Below, piece by piece: positions 11,301-22,121 of a stretch of 29,353 nt of DNA. This DNA comes from Plantago elongata (Eukaryota; Streptophyta; Magnoliopsida; Lamiales; Plantaginaceae): the NCBI GenBank assembly GCA_036897095.1, contig JAYMSP010001727.1, positions 1-29,353 on the forward strand, written 5' to 3'. Each line of letters opens with the position of its first letter. Position 1 is the stretch's first letter. A model generated the notes under the pieces. It had not been told where the DNA came from. It saw only the letters and a program-made list of their open reading frames with translations, and did not search any database. Position numbers and translations under genes: made by a program.

Positions 11301-12599
11301 ACGAAAGGGGCTTATGGTAAGTAAAGTTTTTGCATTAAGATATTCTGATTTCGTGTTGAATGTCTTTTGGTAGCTGGGAAATCTAATTCAAGAATCTTGC
11401 TGACTGTTGTGAAAACTGAAACATAATATAATTGTACTTCCTCTGCCTGGATCAAAGATCCTATTTGATTTCTTGATTTTTTACCTTAGTTTGAGTATAA
11501 ATAATCCAAAACCATAATGGAACATAATTAAAAAAGTTCTACGATGAATATATAATCATTGTACTTTTATATTATTTTTTTGAAAAAAAATATTTTGCCA
11601 CATGATTTAGGATTAGTTAATAGTGAAACTAAGATTAAAAAAGTCAACAAAACTCAAACAGGAACGCTGATTAGGGACGGAGCAAGTAGTATGCACTTGA
11701 TAGTTGATACTTCAAATATGCACTTGTTTGATCTATTTGACGTTGGATCATTAAAAGGAGGAAGAATAAATGGAATGGTGACTAGGTGTGTAGGGCATGT
11801 GTGTTTTATACAAATCGAAATTTAGAGTTTGTGCTGGAATTTAAATTAATTGTATTACTGAATTTTCCACTAATCAGGAGTTTCTTGAGGTTTCTCGATG
11901 AAAGAAAGCCGACATCTGCTAGTGCAAAATATGGCTCTCAGGTTCATACTCTTTACCTTAATCTCTTCATGCCTGTATCATTGTACTTTTACTGACTAAA
12001 TGGAAAGAAAGTGGATAATAGTATCCATAAGAATCTTCTATACTTGCATGTAACTGAAATTTGTTGTTTGAACAAGCATTTAGCTGCTGTCATAACAGAT
12101 CCAGTGGTGATTATTAACTTGTAGAGATTTCTGTAAATCTAAATTCATTCTTCTTCTTTTTGCTTTCTTTCCGTCCAGTTTTCAGAAACATTTGGAAAAT
12201 TTTATGGCCAATCCAAAAATGGAAGCAACAATGATGCCCTTGAAAATTCAAGAACGCGTGGGAGTGCTCATGCTCATGAAAACTGCATCACGTATGGCTA
12301 CAAACACTACTAGGACTTGCTCTTTTCCTTTTATTTTCCAGTTCAATAATAACTTTGATCATTGTCCGTTTCTTTTTCTGGTTTTTTAGGTCCATTGTAT
12401 CCCTTAAGAAAGCAGGGGATACTTCATCTACTTCTTTCAGCACTTCAGGTCAGTACAAGCAGGCTCTAAAACAATCTATTATTCTTAAGATTGCATTCTC
12501 ATCTATTAATTTCTCGTTGTCTTTTCCTTCACAGGGTTGGATGGGAAGGTAGTCATATGGGATCTACAGCAGCAGCAAGATCTGGATGAATACCTTTAA
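6012..12599 (+). CDS. ARPC1: Actin-related protein 2/3 complex subunit 1 (ARPC1/p40), WD40 protein, 15 exons
   Basis: ARPC1 is the beta-propeller subunit of the Arp2/3 complex, which nucleates branched actin filaments downstream of SCAR/WAVE; in plants this affects trichome and epidermal cell shape. Exons: 6012-6081, 6176-6261, 6705-6781, 6932-7026, 7898-7967, 8862-8931, 9921-9994, 10091-10130, 10674-10755, 11042-11130, 11231-11316, 11878-11941, 12179-12291, 12390-12448, 12535-12599. They join in frame to 379 residues, the family length, with a TAA stop. Diagnostic stretches are [15 protein letters not shown] (residues 7-21), [11 protein letters not shown] (53-63), [50 protein letters not shown] (up to 156), [20 protein letters not shown] (204-223) and [11 protein letters not shown] (359-369). 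The segment in exon 13 (about 302-338) is Asn/Ser-rich, a variable linker. The start is the first ATG, matching the conserved N-terminus. All introns are GT-AG. Identity is very secure; exon edges were set by hand. Confidence 0.95.
8231..8306. repeat. (TAA)n/(AAT)n microsatellite, about 25 copies, in ARPC1 intron 5
   Basis: An uninterrupted 76-bp run of AAT/ATA/TAA triplets. It gives rise to false poly-Leu and poly-Tyr reading frames on the minus strand. A short (CA)n run lies downstream at about 8415-8428. Confidence 0.97.
9262..9284. repeat. Perfect 9-bp inverted repeat in ARPC1 intron 6
   Basis: GGTGACCAA, a 5-base spacer ACTTG, then TTGGTCACC. A related GGTGACCACTGACCAA occurs about 90 bp downstream near 9369. 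The site is intronic, with no evident gene function; it may be a piece of an old transposon. Confidence 0.6.
11437..11686. mobile_element. Stowaway-type MITE in ARPC1 intron 11
   Basis: The 250-bp element starts CTTCCTCTGCCTGGATCAAA and ends TTAGGGACGGAGCAAG, close to the Stowaway (Tc1/mariner) consensus CTCCCTCCGTCCC and its complement. TA dinucleotides flank both ends (11435-11436 and 11687-11688), the expected target duplication. It carries no coding sequence. It lies wholly in the intron and does not touch the splice sites at 11317 and 11877. Confidence 0.75.
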
Positions 12600-13407
12600 T
12601 GATGAAATTCAGGTAGACATTCGAAGGAACGATTATACTCTAAATAGTCCGACTTCCACAATTCTCTTTCTGCTTTATTTGTACTGTTTGATCATGCCAG
12701 TGACACCAGAAAGAATTGAGCTTCCTTATGTAGCTGACAGTAATAATGTACTTTTCTTTGTATCTATCTCGTAAGTTTTCAAATGAAAATGTTCTGGCCC
12801 AGGTAGGAGTAAATGTTGTTTGTAGGATGTATTATACTCTAAATAGTCATACTTACAAACTTACTCACCTCCTACTACTAGTGTACAAATGGATTATAAC
12901 GAATCAATTTTAGAATATAAAGAAGCCCAACATATACGTATATGTTTAAGTACGTATTGTGCTTCTGCATAAGGTACAAGAGATTCTACATGACATTTAT
13001 TGCAAGTATTGTTCATGTAGCATAGGGGTGAGATATAGAGTTGTGAATTTTAGATTTGGATTAACCCACGTTATTTATAGCTTTCAAAAGTTATGTCTGA
13101 AGAGACAACTCTTCATAAATTCGATTAAGAACAAATACAATTGATGAGAATTAAATGAGTTCATCATAGTTCGATACCCCTCTACAGATTTTATTTCAAA
13201 TAGATAGTTTTAGAATTACAACGCTATAATAAACATTGCTTGTAAAATTATAATATTATATTAATAAAAATATGTCTGAGTTATGATATTTTATGAACTC
13301 AATCTGGATCTCTTTTTATAGTACTTGGTGTCACATGATTTTTTGTTAGAATTTTCACGAATTAAATCCTACTCATCATAATTGTTCATACTAATGTTCA
13401 CGATTAA
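12600..13407. other. ARPC1 3' flank, intergenic
   Basis: The first few hundred bases after the ARPC1 stop are presumably 3'UTR. The rest is AT-rich with no supported gene; short open frames at 12586-12774 and 12959-13144 look random. Confidence 0.5.
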
Positions 13408-13659
13408 GGGCTGATTGGAGTAGCATTCGAATGCCCGTTTGGATGCTATTCGGGAATTTTGTGTTTGTTATGGCATTTAAATGCCGAATATCGAAATGCC
13501 TCTATAGTAGCAACATTTTTCTCTACCTATATGACAAACCTATAATACCCTATCCAATTATAATTCCATACTAAACACAATTTTAACAATCCCACTACAA
13601 TTTCGATCACTATTCAGGCATTTAAATTGGGGCATTTAAGTCGGATGTCAATCAGCCCC
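13408..13659. mobile_element. Tourist-type (PIF/Harbinger) MITE
   Basis: The 252-bp element begins GGGCTGATTGGAGTAGCATT, and its other end read inward begins GGGGCTGATTGACATCCGAC. Both ends are flanked by TAA (13405-13407 and 13660-13662), the 3-bp target duplication of PIF/Harbinger elements. Inner parts of the arms share the ATTTAAATGCC theme. It has no coding capacity. Confidence 0.85.
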
Positions 13660-13662
13660 TAA

Positions 13663-14460
13663 ACTGTTGTTGGTTCCAAATTTAGAGAGTTATTTGTTTT
13701 TTCCAAGTTAAATCTCAATATATAATTATTTTTCAGATTAAATTCTGACTGTATAATTTTAGACAATACTATTACCAATTGAGATTGATGAATTATGCAA
13801 GTGTACTAAGTGCACCTATGAGTTTACACTCTGACATATAATTTTCAATGTGGCACATTAATACTGATTAGTTCATTATATATTCTTGAAAATTTTCCAT
13901 ATAATCAGCCTAAAATTCAGTTATCGGTTGACCTAACTTCAATTTTCGCAAATTTTCAAGTAAATTATACCAAGTGAATTCTTCTACAATCCTAAACCGA
14001 GCTAAAAGCTTACAAAAATGCAACCGGTTAAGATGAATTCGCCATAGACTGGCGAAGTGCGGCTCATCTATCTGGCTTAGATCGCCTCCATGGCTCACAA
14101 TAAAAAATGGATCATACCACATTCAATCATCATCTACTTGGTTAATTGAATCTAGGAAAAGAAGCTAGTGGAATCTCGTGTAGGAAAATTTAATATAGGC
14201 TGGGTCTATGAATAAGTTGGTATATCATGTGGTTCAAAGTTATTCATATAATAAGTTTAAATTCATCCAATCTCAATTTTTAATATATATTTTTTATTTT
14301 TAACCACAAGATCTACAACTTAATTATAAATCCGATCCATAGAAGAATTTTTCGCTTCTGTAAAGGACACCAACTTGACCACATCATACTCTTACTACAA
14401 CTAGCAAAAATCTAAACTTGTTCAATCATTATAGTATTTTCAAAACTGCACAAAAAACAC
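13663..14460. other. Intergenic, upstream of the CPBP fragment
   Basis: AT-rich DNA. A 70-codon minus-strand frame at 13910-14122 has no recognisable family and is probably chance. The stretch next to 14461 may include the promoter of the CPBP-derived gene. Confidence 0.45.
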
Positions 14461-15054
14461 ATGATAATCTGTTCACTTTCATCAACCACCATTTCATCCC
14501 CATTTCCCAAAATTAGGGTTTCCACTCACCATCATCTTCTTCACCACCATCTTCTCCACCACCACAATTCCACCAATCACAATCAAATGCTCTCTTGCAA
14601 CTCCATCCACTCTCTCCCCCATCTCTCAATTCCCAGAACCCCCCTTTCCCGCCCTTCTCCCCTCCTACCCTCCAAATCCCTCTCCTTCTCCCATGTCTCC
14701 GACACGCACCGCCGGTTCTCCGTCAAGAAGCTCACCGTCTCCTGCTTCCGCCACGACGACCACCTCCCACCCGACTCCCCCGATCCAATTCCCGAAATTC
14801 CCAATCTCAAGTCAACAAATTGGCTCCGGGATCTCGTATCTGCCGTCGTCAATGTGATTGGGAAGCCCTGGAAAGTTCCGTGGACAGCTGAAACTATTCT
14901 ACAGGTGACTCTTCTCTGGATTGTATCTTTCTGGTTTGTAGGTTCGTGGATGATACCATTTGGAGCTCATGTTGTTGGGTTTAGTAAAGATGCACTCACT
15001 TTCAGAGGTCAGGCTGGTGAGGCGAAGGATTGTGGTGGTGATTGCAGGGACTGA
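14461..15054 (+). pseudogene. 5' fragment of a chloroplast CPBP (CAAX amino-terminal protease-like) membrane protein gene
   Basis: One open frame of 197 codons. Residues 1-95 look like a chloroplast transit region: Ser/Pro/His-rich, basic, with few acidic residues. The second ATG at 14587 (MLSCNSIHS) is the more plausible start, because the upstream part is a His/Leu repeat. From about residue 120 it matches the N-terminal region of plant CPBP proteins such as Arabidopsis At1g14270 (from memory): NWLRDLVSAVVNVIGKPW, then WTAETILQVTLLWIVSFWFV (a membrane helix), GSWMIPFGAHVVGFSKDALT and FRGQA. Homology stops there; the frame ends after about 12 unrelated residues (GEAKDCGGDCRD). The glutamate-rich catalytic EExxxR region and the other membrane helices are absent, and no exon for them was seen in the next 570 bp before EFG1. 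It is best read as a truncated or duplicated gene fragment; expression is unknown. Confidence 0.8.
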
Positions 15055-15089
15055 AATGAAAGTTATGAAAACTAAAAACCCTTATAATT

Positions 15090-15470
15090 GAGAATTTGAT
15101 ACACCTAATTGTAAAATTCAAAACGTTCTAGGGACTAAATTGAACTCTAAAAAGTTTGAAGGGTGATATTTTGAAAAATAGAAAGTTGAAGAGTGATATT
15201 CTATTTTGTTCAAGAACTTGAATAGTAAATAGGTTATTTGGTCCATTTCAAAATCTGAGAATTCAATGAGGGTAAAAATGACTTTTCATTCATTTAATTC
15301 GCCAAAATTCAAATTCATAAACTTAAATGTAATTAAAATTTATCATCGACTTACATGTAATTGTTGATTTGGTAGCCATATACAACTTTTAAATCTAACG
15401 GGGTGCAAATGTAATTGTCCCTAAACTTTTGCACTCTCTTTTATCCAAATTATCTCCTCAACATTAGGTT
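15090..15470. repeat. Repeat-like sequence next to the CPBP breakpoint
   Basis: It holds CTAGGGACTAAATTGAACTC near 15130 and, inverted, TGTAATTGTCCCTAAACTTT near 15410. This GGGACTAAATT theme is common in plant dispersed repeats. Similarity between the arms is weak and no target duplication was found. Confidence 0.35.
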
Positions 15471-15623
15471 AAAAAATGATTAATTTGACTTTGAGACGAT
15501 CTCATTAGAAAAACACACAAAAACAAGTGAAAAAAAATCATGGGCTCCATTATAATCTCCATAAAAGAGTGCCAGCAGCAAAATTAGGGGATAGCAGCAT
15601 AAACCCAGGCCAATTTATCTACT

Positions 15624-18600
15624 ATGGGCCATGGCGGATACGGCAAGAGCAGAGCCGCCGCCGACCGGAAGAAACCGGCGGGGCAGCGTCGTCCGAAAAA
15701 CCTAGCAGTCGACAAGAAGTCTAAAGCTAACAAACCTAAAGCCGTCTCTCTCAAAAACCAAATTCGCTCCGTTCAACGCATTCTCCGCAAAGTATTTACC
15801 CATCTCTTAGCTTATTTAGTACTCTGATTGTATTTCAATTCATTCCAAATCATTTTTTTGTTCAAATCATTGAGTGAGGTCTTATTATACCCTGATATAT
15901 TGCTATTACCTGATTATCTGACATTATTACTTTTCACAATGTTTCGTTATTGCGTTTTGTATTACTTGCTAGATTGGAGTCATGCTACTCAATGTCTAAG
16001 ATGATTTCATTGGTTATCTATGAACGAGAGGTTACCTGCTAAGTGTTAGGCTTTGGAGTAGCCTATTCTCAATAATGCTAAGTTTAGGCTTACTTTAATT
16101 GAAAAAGGTTGTGTTAGAACTACGGGGAGGCTCGGGATTTAAAGTTATATACGTGAAGATTATTTCGTAGGTACAGGGAAATATCTTATATCATAAAAAC
16201 CGTCTCATGTTAGTTGTCCACTTTATTTTTTGAGACGCAATATATGAAGAGTAATATTATAACTATATATAGTACATGTAGAATGTATTTGCTAACTTGA
16301 TGAGTTGTTAGCTTGATTGTTTACGACTTTAAGTTCATTTCTAACTTCATGGTTGGAGTTTATTCATTTGCTTGACAGTAGAAAGAAAAGTTGGTGCGTC
16401 TGTTAAATTACATATTGGCATCAGCACATTAACCGATACAACATACTCAAGTTTAATTGTTCATGAAGCAAATATCTGTTTCAGTTCTGAAGGTTGGCAT
16501 TTTCTTTGATTATTTGTAACAATGAGGTGTTATTGAGTTTGATTGTGCATGGTGGTGTTTCTCGTTCTTATTTAATGAGCAGGACCTGCCACCTGAAGTC
16601 AAGGAGGCTCAAGAGAAGAAATTGGAGGATCTCAACAGACAACAAGAGATTCATAATCGTTTAGCTGTTGAGCGTCAAATATTTCTGCGGGACAGGAAGG
16701 TCAAATTTTTTGGTAAGCCTACCCTCAGCAGAATCATTAGATTGTGTGCTACTTCAATCTGTGGAATATTGTACACAAGATATTAAAATATTATAATAAC
16801 ATACTAGTACAATACTGTATGTGCAGAGAGAAGAAAGATTGAAAGACAACTTCGTAGGCTGGAAAAACAACAGCGTGCCTTGACTGATCCAAACCAGGAA
16901 ACAGAAATTGCCAGACAACTCGCTAAATTAAAGGAAGATCTTGAATATGTTAGAGTAAGTTATAAACTTTCCACCCCAAGTAATCTCTTTGTTTTCCTTC
17001 ATTTGTACTCCCTCTGTTGCAAATTCAGCTTCCCATTTTTCGTTTTGGTCCTTCCAAAACTCAACTTCCCCTTCTTTAAATGGAAAATCTCTCTCCTACT
17101 TTATTCACATCTATCCTACTACTTTATCCACAATCTTTCATGCTTTTTTCACTATCTCTCCCACTTTCTTCACTATCTCTCCCACTTTATTCACTTTATC
17201 TTAGAACTCATGACCGGACCAACCGGAAGTTGAGTCCGGGATGGAGGAAGTAGTTGATAGATCCTTTTTGGTCATATCTAATGTTGCTTTAAGTTTCTTG
17301 TCTTTGGGTACGTTTACACTTCAATTTTGTTTTTTTTGCTCACCAGACAACCAGAAAAGCCTGATGAATTAGCTACTTATTGGTGTGAAATATTGTCAGG
17401 GTGTCAGCAGGGTTTTAGGTTTTTAAAAAAAGTACTTATTGAAGGAGCTAATAATGCCCTTAATAGCTGATTTAAAAAAAAAAATTTATTTGCAAGTCTT
17501 CATAGAAATAGTGACGAGTTATAAGGGATCTAATCTATCATTGCCACTTGCCAGGAAGTAGATCTTGGCAGTCATCCAAACTCTGCCTGGATATTTTTGG
17601 TTATGATTGTCACTAACTTTTTTCCTCGTCTCTGCTTCATGATTAAATGGCAGTTCTTTCCAAAAACTGAGAAGTATGTTTCATTGTTTATGGGAGGCGA
17701 TGAGACAGAAACTGTAGAAAAACGAGATAGTTTGCGCCAGAAAATTAAGGCAAATCTGATAGCTGCTGCAGCAAGTGGGAAGGATTTGGAAGGTAAAGTA
17801 AAATTTTCTTTTCTTTTTCGTTTGGTACTCTAATGCTAGTAAAATTAAGGCATAAATTTGCAACACTCAGTTTATTGAGAAATTATAATCGTATGGTCAA
17901 GAGTCTAAAGACGAGAGATGTCAAGGCAATAAATAACTGTTGCCTAACCAACCGTAAAACAAATGTCATAATTCAGAATAGAGCAATTAATAGTCATCTT
18001 CCTCTCCAAGATATAATTCTTCTTCACTTTCATCGCCACTGCTCACTTGATACTCCTTTACTTCCATTTCTTGGTTACAGGCTGATTTCTGGTCCTTTTA
18101 ATTTTGCAATTATACAGGCTGTTGTGTTGCTACTTACGTTATGGCAGTCAGTACATACTTTATTGGGTGCTCTGGACTCAACTTCACTAAAAAATACAAG
18201 TGTTTGTTCTTCTTTATTATCATGAATATGTAAAATTGATGTTTTCTGTTTTGGTTGCAGAAACAGGAAGTGAGGATGATGGGCTCTTGGATCCAAGTGA
18301 AGATGACTTTTTCGTAAATGGGAGCTCCAGCGATGAGGCTGACGCGGATGACGAGTGGACAGATAAAAGTGCAAGGTACTTGTGTAAACTCTGAATAGTA
18401 GCTTAAAGGTACTTGTGTTTATTCAGTGAAGCTGGTTTCATTGTTAAGCCCAAGGTAATCCAATAAAAAAAATTGACTGCCCAAATATGGAGGGATTTCA
18501 TTGTATGACTGGGTGTATAGTCTTGCTCTGGTGCTTGTTGGTCAGGATCACCAACATAGCTGGAAACTTCCACTGTCCAAAATTGAATAGGTGGGAATAT

Positions 18601-20027
18601 TGGAATTTGGAGGGTAAAAAAAGAAAATCTATTAACTCTTCTGCTACTTATGAAGCAAAAGACATGCCAGTGATGGCCACAAAGTTGTACAATTGAATTT
18701 CTAAGGCTGCTTGTGAAAGTTCTAGCGAAATCAGTGAACACGGACATAAAGCATGGGTTGGGTTTTCATGTAATGCTGTGGCTACCCTGATTATAAGCTG
18801 AAAGGATTGTAGAAAGCTACCAGACCCCAAATGTATATTAAAATCTGAGTATCTGACTGACTTGCCCGCTCCTGAAGTGTTTGTGTCTGGTACCTGAGTG
18901 CCCGAACCAAATCCCAACCATCTAAATGAACAATTCAATATATTTTGTTTGTGCTCGAATTTGATGTATAGCATAACTCACCCTGCTAAAGAACTACACC
19001 GTCTGTTCCATCAGACTATATTCATTTGCTTTTGGATCGGTTTTTTGTTGGTGGTTCACCGTTTCAGTATGTAGTTTGTACAATGGGAAAAATCCTGAAT
19101 GGTACCTTAAGCTGTGACCCTTTCGGTTTAGGTACCTTTAGTTGTTCTAGTCCAATTTATGTACTTTTCCTTTAACTCTGTCCAATTTAGGCACTTCGTT
19201 AGTCAAACTTTATGATACTGTTAATTTTGACCGAATTAGTACAAACTGGCATGAATTAGTTGATGAAATTGACTAATTCATGCTAGTGCTTACATAAAAT
19301 AAACGAAAGTTACCTAAATCGGATTGTAACAACTAAAGTACCTAAACTTGTAGAATCATAACTTAAGGGTACCTTTTGGGGTTTTTTTTTCTTTCCCTGG
19401 GTTAGTGTAGGGTCTAGTATGAAGATATGAGATAAGGTTGGTTAGGAAACATAAACGTATATAATTCAATGAAACGGAAGAAATGAATACGTAGAGGAGG
19501 AATTGGAAATGTATATAGTAATCCCTGTAAATATTGAGAGAACCTTTTCATTTAATTTGCAGGGAGCAGGCATCTAGTGCCTCAGGTAAAGCGGCATCCG
19601 GAGTTTCAAGTGATGAAAGAAATCAGGTAGTTCGCACCTGCTTTAATATACCGACTTTTGTTGATGTCTGTAGCAGTCTCTTTGTCATTTATTTATTTTT
19701 ACTTTTTCCATGCAGAGACAGATCTCTGCACGTGAATTAATGCCTCCACCTGCTGGTCCATCGGTCAAACCAGTTTCGAATTCATTCAAGAACAAATCGA
19801 GATTTGCTGGATCATCGAGCAAGAAATCATATAATAATAATAGTAATTATAATAATAGAGCTGAAGCATACTCTTCCAGCAATACATCCAGTAGCATCGG
19901 TCGACCTGTGTCCAGGAAAAGGGGTATTGAGACTTCCACCACTGGAAACAGTGGTAACATGAGTTCCAATTCAGATGCCAGAAAACCTAAGAGAAAGAGG
20001 AGGCCAAAGAAGAAAAAGCAGGCTTAA
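15624..20027 (+). CDS. EFG1: rRNA-processing protein EFG1 (DUF2361), 7 exons
   Basis: EFG1-family proteins act in the nucleolus in early cleavages of pre-rRNA leading to 18S rRNA (known for yeast Efg1). Exons: 15624-15791, 16583-16712, 16827-16954, 17654-17792, 18261-18375, 19563-19626, 19716-20027. They join in frame to 351 residues with a TAA stop. The EFG1 domain covers about residues 42-165: SLKNQIRSVQRILRKDLPPE, then EKKLEDLNRQQE, RKVKFFERRKIERQLRRLEK, LAKLKEDLEYVRFFPKTEKY and VSLFMGG. This Lys/Arg/Glu-rich region is predicted to be mostly helical coiled coil. Residues 189-225 are acidic (SEDDGLLDPSEDDFF, then DEADADDEW). The C-terminus is Asn/Ser-rich and ends in the basic tail KPKRKRRPKKKKQA, a likely nuclear/nucleolar signal. 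The N-terminus MGHGGYGKSRA is typical of plant members. Introns 3 and 5 carry transposon remnants that leave the splice sites intact. Confidence 0.93.
17008..17250. mobile_element. Stowaway-type MITE in EFG1 intron 3
   Basis: The 243-bp element begins CTCCCTCTGTTGCAAATTCA and ends GTCCGGGATGGAGGAAG, matching Stowaway termini. TA dinucleotides flank it at 17006-17007 and 17251-17252. The interior is pyrimidine-rich on the + strand and repeats CTATCTCTCCCACTTT. It is non-coding, although a plus-strand frame runs through it. Confidence 0.82.
19084..19400. mobile_element. Inverted-repeat element in EFG1 intron 5 (limits approximate)
   Basis: The left arm at about 19101-19165 reads GGTACCTTAAGCTGTGACCC, then GGTTTAGGTACCTTTAGTTG, then CCAATTTA. 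The right arm, read inward from about 19374, gives GGTACCCTTAAGTTATGATT, then AGTTTAGGTACTTTAGTTG, then CCGATTTAGG. Arms of about 65 bp match with few gaps. A second short palindrome (GAATTAGT...ACTAATTC) lies in the middle at about 19233-19280. The GTACCTAAA theme is widespread in plant genomes. No target duplication could be fixed, so the class is left open. Confidence 0.75.
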
Positions 20028-20760
20028 TGTGGAAATTGATTCCTACATTTCTTGAGCATGGAATTATTTACTTTATATATTGTTTTGATGTGCATTACAG
20101 TTGCTCTAAGGTTTGTGTTAATTCGATGATGAATAGCAGTCCCTTGGACAGAAGCGTGTAATCTTGTACTAGTAGATTTGTGGAAATTTCACTACCCATT
20201 CCCGGGGTTGTACTACGCATTCATAATTGTTAGTTTAATTTTCACCTTATTGACCTGTTCCTTGGTTTACTCAATTGGCTGTTATTTCCTTTAGGCATGG
20301 CTGATTTCCTCCTGATACCCACATTGTTCCATCCCTAGACTTTGGTCGCTAACTCTATTGGTGCTTGGTGCGTTGGTTTTCCAGTCATTCATGCAGGATG
20401 GATAAGATTGGTCCGACTGAAACATTTCGGATGCTCAGTGACGATCAGTTGGACCTCATATTTAACAACTTAAAGTCGATGATATAGTTCAATGGAAGAT
20501 TTTAGGCTTGAAATTAATTCATAGTTAACAACTTAAAGTTCAATTTCTTGACGGTCAAAACTTGATAGCTAAGTACTCCACGCGGAGTATATCGTATCGT
20601 AAATAAGTGACTTATGGATAAGATGGAGAAGCAGCAACTCCCTCCAGTCACTCATCTATTAGGCTCCAAATATAAACGAATGGACATTGACAGTTGGATA
20701 AATCTACATACATATGAACTGTAAGGATGAAACAAAAAGAGCTGAGCTCGAACAAAGCAA
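20028..20760. other. EFG1 3' flank and PnsB5 promoter region
   Basis: No gene seen. Two GATAAG I-box-type motifs occur in the + orientation, within ATGGATAAGATTGG near 20400 and ATGGATAAGATGGAG near 20615. I-boxes are common in light-regulated plant promoters, which would fit the downstream thylakoid gene, but 6-mers of this kind also occur by chance. Confidence 0.45.
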
Positions 20761-22121
20761 ATGGCGGTAGCAGCAGTTCAAATTTCGGCTCTTTCATCAA
20801 ATTCTATCCCAAAACTTCCTAACTGTAAACCAATCTCTCTTCCATATTCACTTTTTTCCAATAAAAGTTGTGCTGGAACTGGAACTAGAGCTAGAAGTAG
20901 AACAACAAGATTGTTGGCTGGGCTTTCTGAGGTAGAGGTCGACTTGAATGAAGATCCCAAGGATGTATGGGCCACCAACGGAGTCGCTTCGGTCGGTTTC
21001 TTTATCTCTTTGCTTCTTTCTTTTTTTTCATCTATTTTATCTCTTGTTTTCTTCATCTGTATATCATTATAAATGCTGCTGTGTTTGTGGTTGTTTGCTT
21101 GAATGTAGGAAGATTTTGAGTATGGCAAGTATGATGGCCATCATACTTACTATGAAACTGATGATAGAGGAGGTAATCTTAATCACTTACCTTTCATTTA
21201 TCCAATCAATCCCAATATTCCACCATTTCTTCACAACTATAACTCCATTCTTTATAGGTTCCTTCTTTATACTACTCACACAATTCATAAGATGTATTGA
21301 ACCATGAATTACGAGTTACCCGATCACCTATCAGCCGTACTTTTGCCAACCGTGTATATAGTATTAATAAAACTGAGACTGCATTTTTGCGCACCCAGTT
21401 TAAAGATGAATGGAGAACTTTATTAGTTTTACTTTGGTTCGGACTGAATTTTTTTTTTTCGTTGATCGAGAAGAATAAGAAATACCATGATTTTTGTGCC
21501 ATTCGGTATCTTTATGATCAAGCGTTGTCAGTCTAATTGGATATAAGGAACTTAGTACAACGGTGTTGCCTCATGAGGTAGTGAAGAATAAACGGATAGT
21601 TCATAGTTAGTCCTGAATTCCTGATATTTGGAAGTGTAATGCAGGATCATTTTGGGGAGCAATTGCAGAAGACTATGCTGCAGTTGGACCTCCAACAGGA
21701 TTCCAGGGTATTATTACTACTTATCCGTACTCCATCCGTCCCACATAACTATCTTTTGGGTGTATGGCTATACATTTTCCATTTATAGTACATACGTAAG
21801 TGATTGTGTTTGTGGGTGGATGCAGGTCTGATTTCATGGCTGTTCCTTCCTGCAATCGGTGCAGGGATGTACCTGAATGTTCCAGGAGAGTATTTGTACA
21901 TAGGAGCAGCAGTATTTACAGTGGTATTCTGCATAATTGAGATGGACAAGCCAAGTGAAGCACACAACTTTGAACCTCAGATATACAACATGGAGAAAGG
22001 TGCCCGTGACAAGTTGATTTCGGAATACAATACGATGGACATCTGGGACTTCAATGAGAAGTATGGAGACCTCTGGGATTTCACCATTAAGAAGGAGCCT
22101 GAGGACATTATTAAGAGGTAG
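20761..22121 (+). CDS. PNSB5: Photosynthetic NDH subcomplex B subunit 5 (PnsB5/NDH18), chloroplast
   Basis: PnsB5 is a nuclear-encoded subunit of subcomplex B of the chloroplast NADH dehydrogenase-like complex, which drives cyclic electron flow around photosystem I in the thylakoid membrane. Exons 20761-20991, 21109-21172, 21645-21707 and 21826-22121 join in frame to 217 residues, ending TAG. Residues 1 to about 50 form a Ser/Arg-rich transit peptide with few acidic residues (MAVAAVQISALSS, then TGTRARSRTTR). The mature part begins near LLAGLSEVEVDLNEDPKDVW. It continues with EDFEYGKYDGHHTYYE, SFWGAIAEDYAAVGPPTGFQ and two hydrophobic helices at about 120-157 (GLISWLFLPAIGAGMYL and YLYIGAAVFTVVFCIIEM). 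The conserved tail is FEPQIYNMEKGARDKLISEY, then NTMDIWDFNEKYGDLWDF. The pattern fits Arabidopsis NDH18 (At5g43750, from memory). The gene converges on TZP with 553 bp between their stop codons. Confidence 0.93.
21727..21766. repeat. Lone Stowaway-like end in PnsB5 intron 3
   Basis: TACTCCATCCGTCCCACATA matches the Stowaway terminal consensus, but no partner end lies in the 118-bp intron (21708-21825). It is probably a deleted remnant. Confidence 0.5.

Noticed and set aside
13910-14122. 70-codon minus-strand frame
   Set aside because: No motif, no splice context and no family recognised; the length is compatible with chance.
17833-18225. 130-codon frame in EFG1 intron 4
   Set aside because: The EFG1 splice model passes cleanly over it (17792 to 18261), and the frame has no recognisable content.
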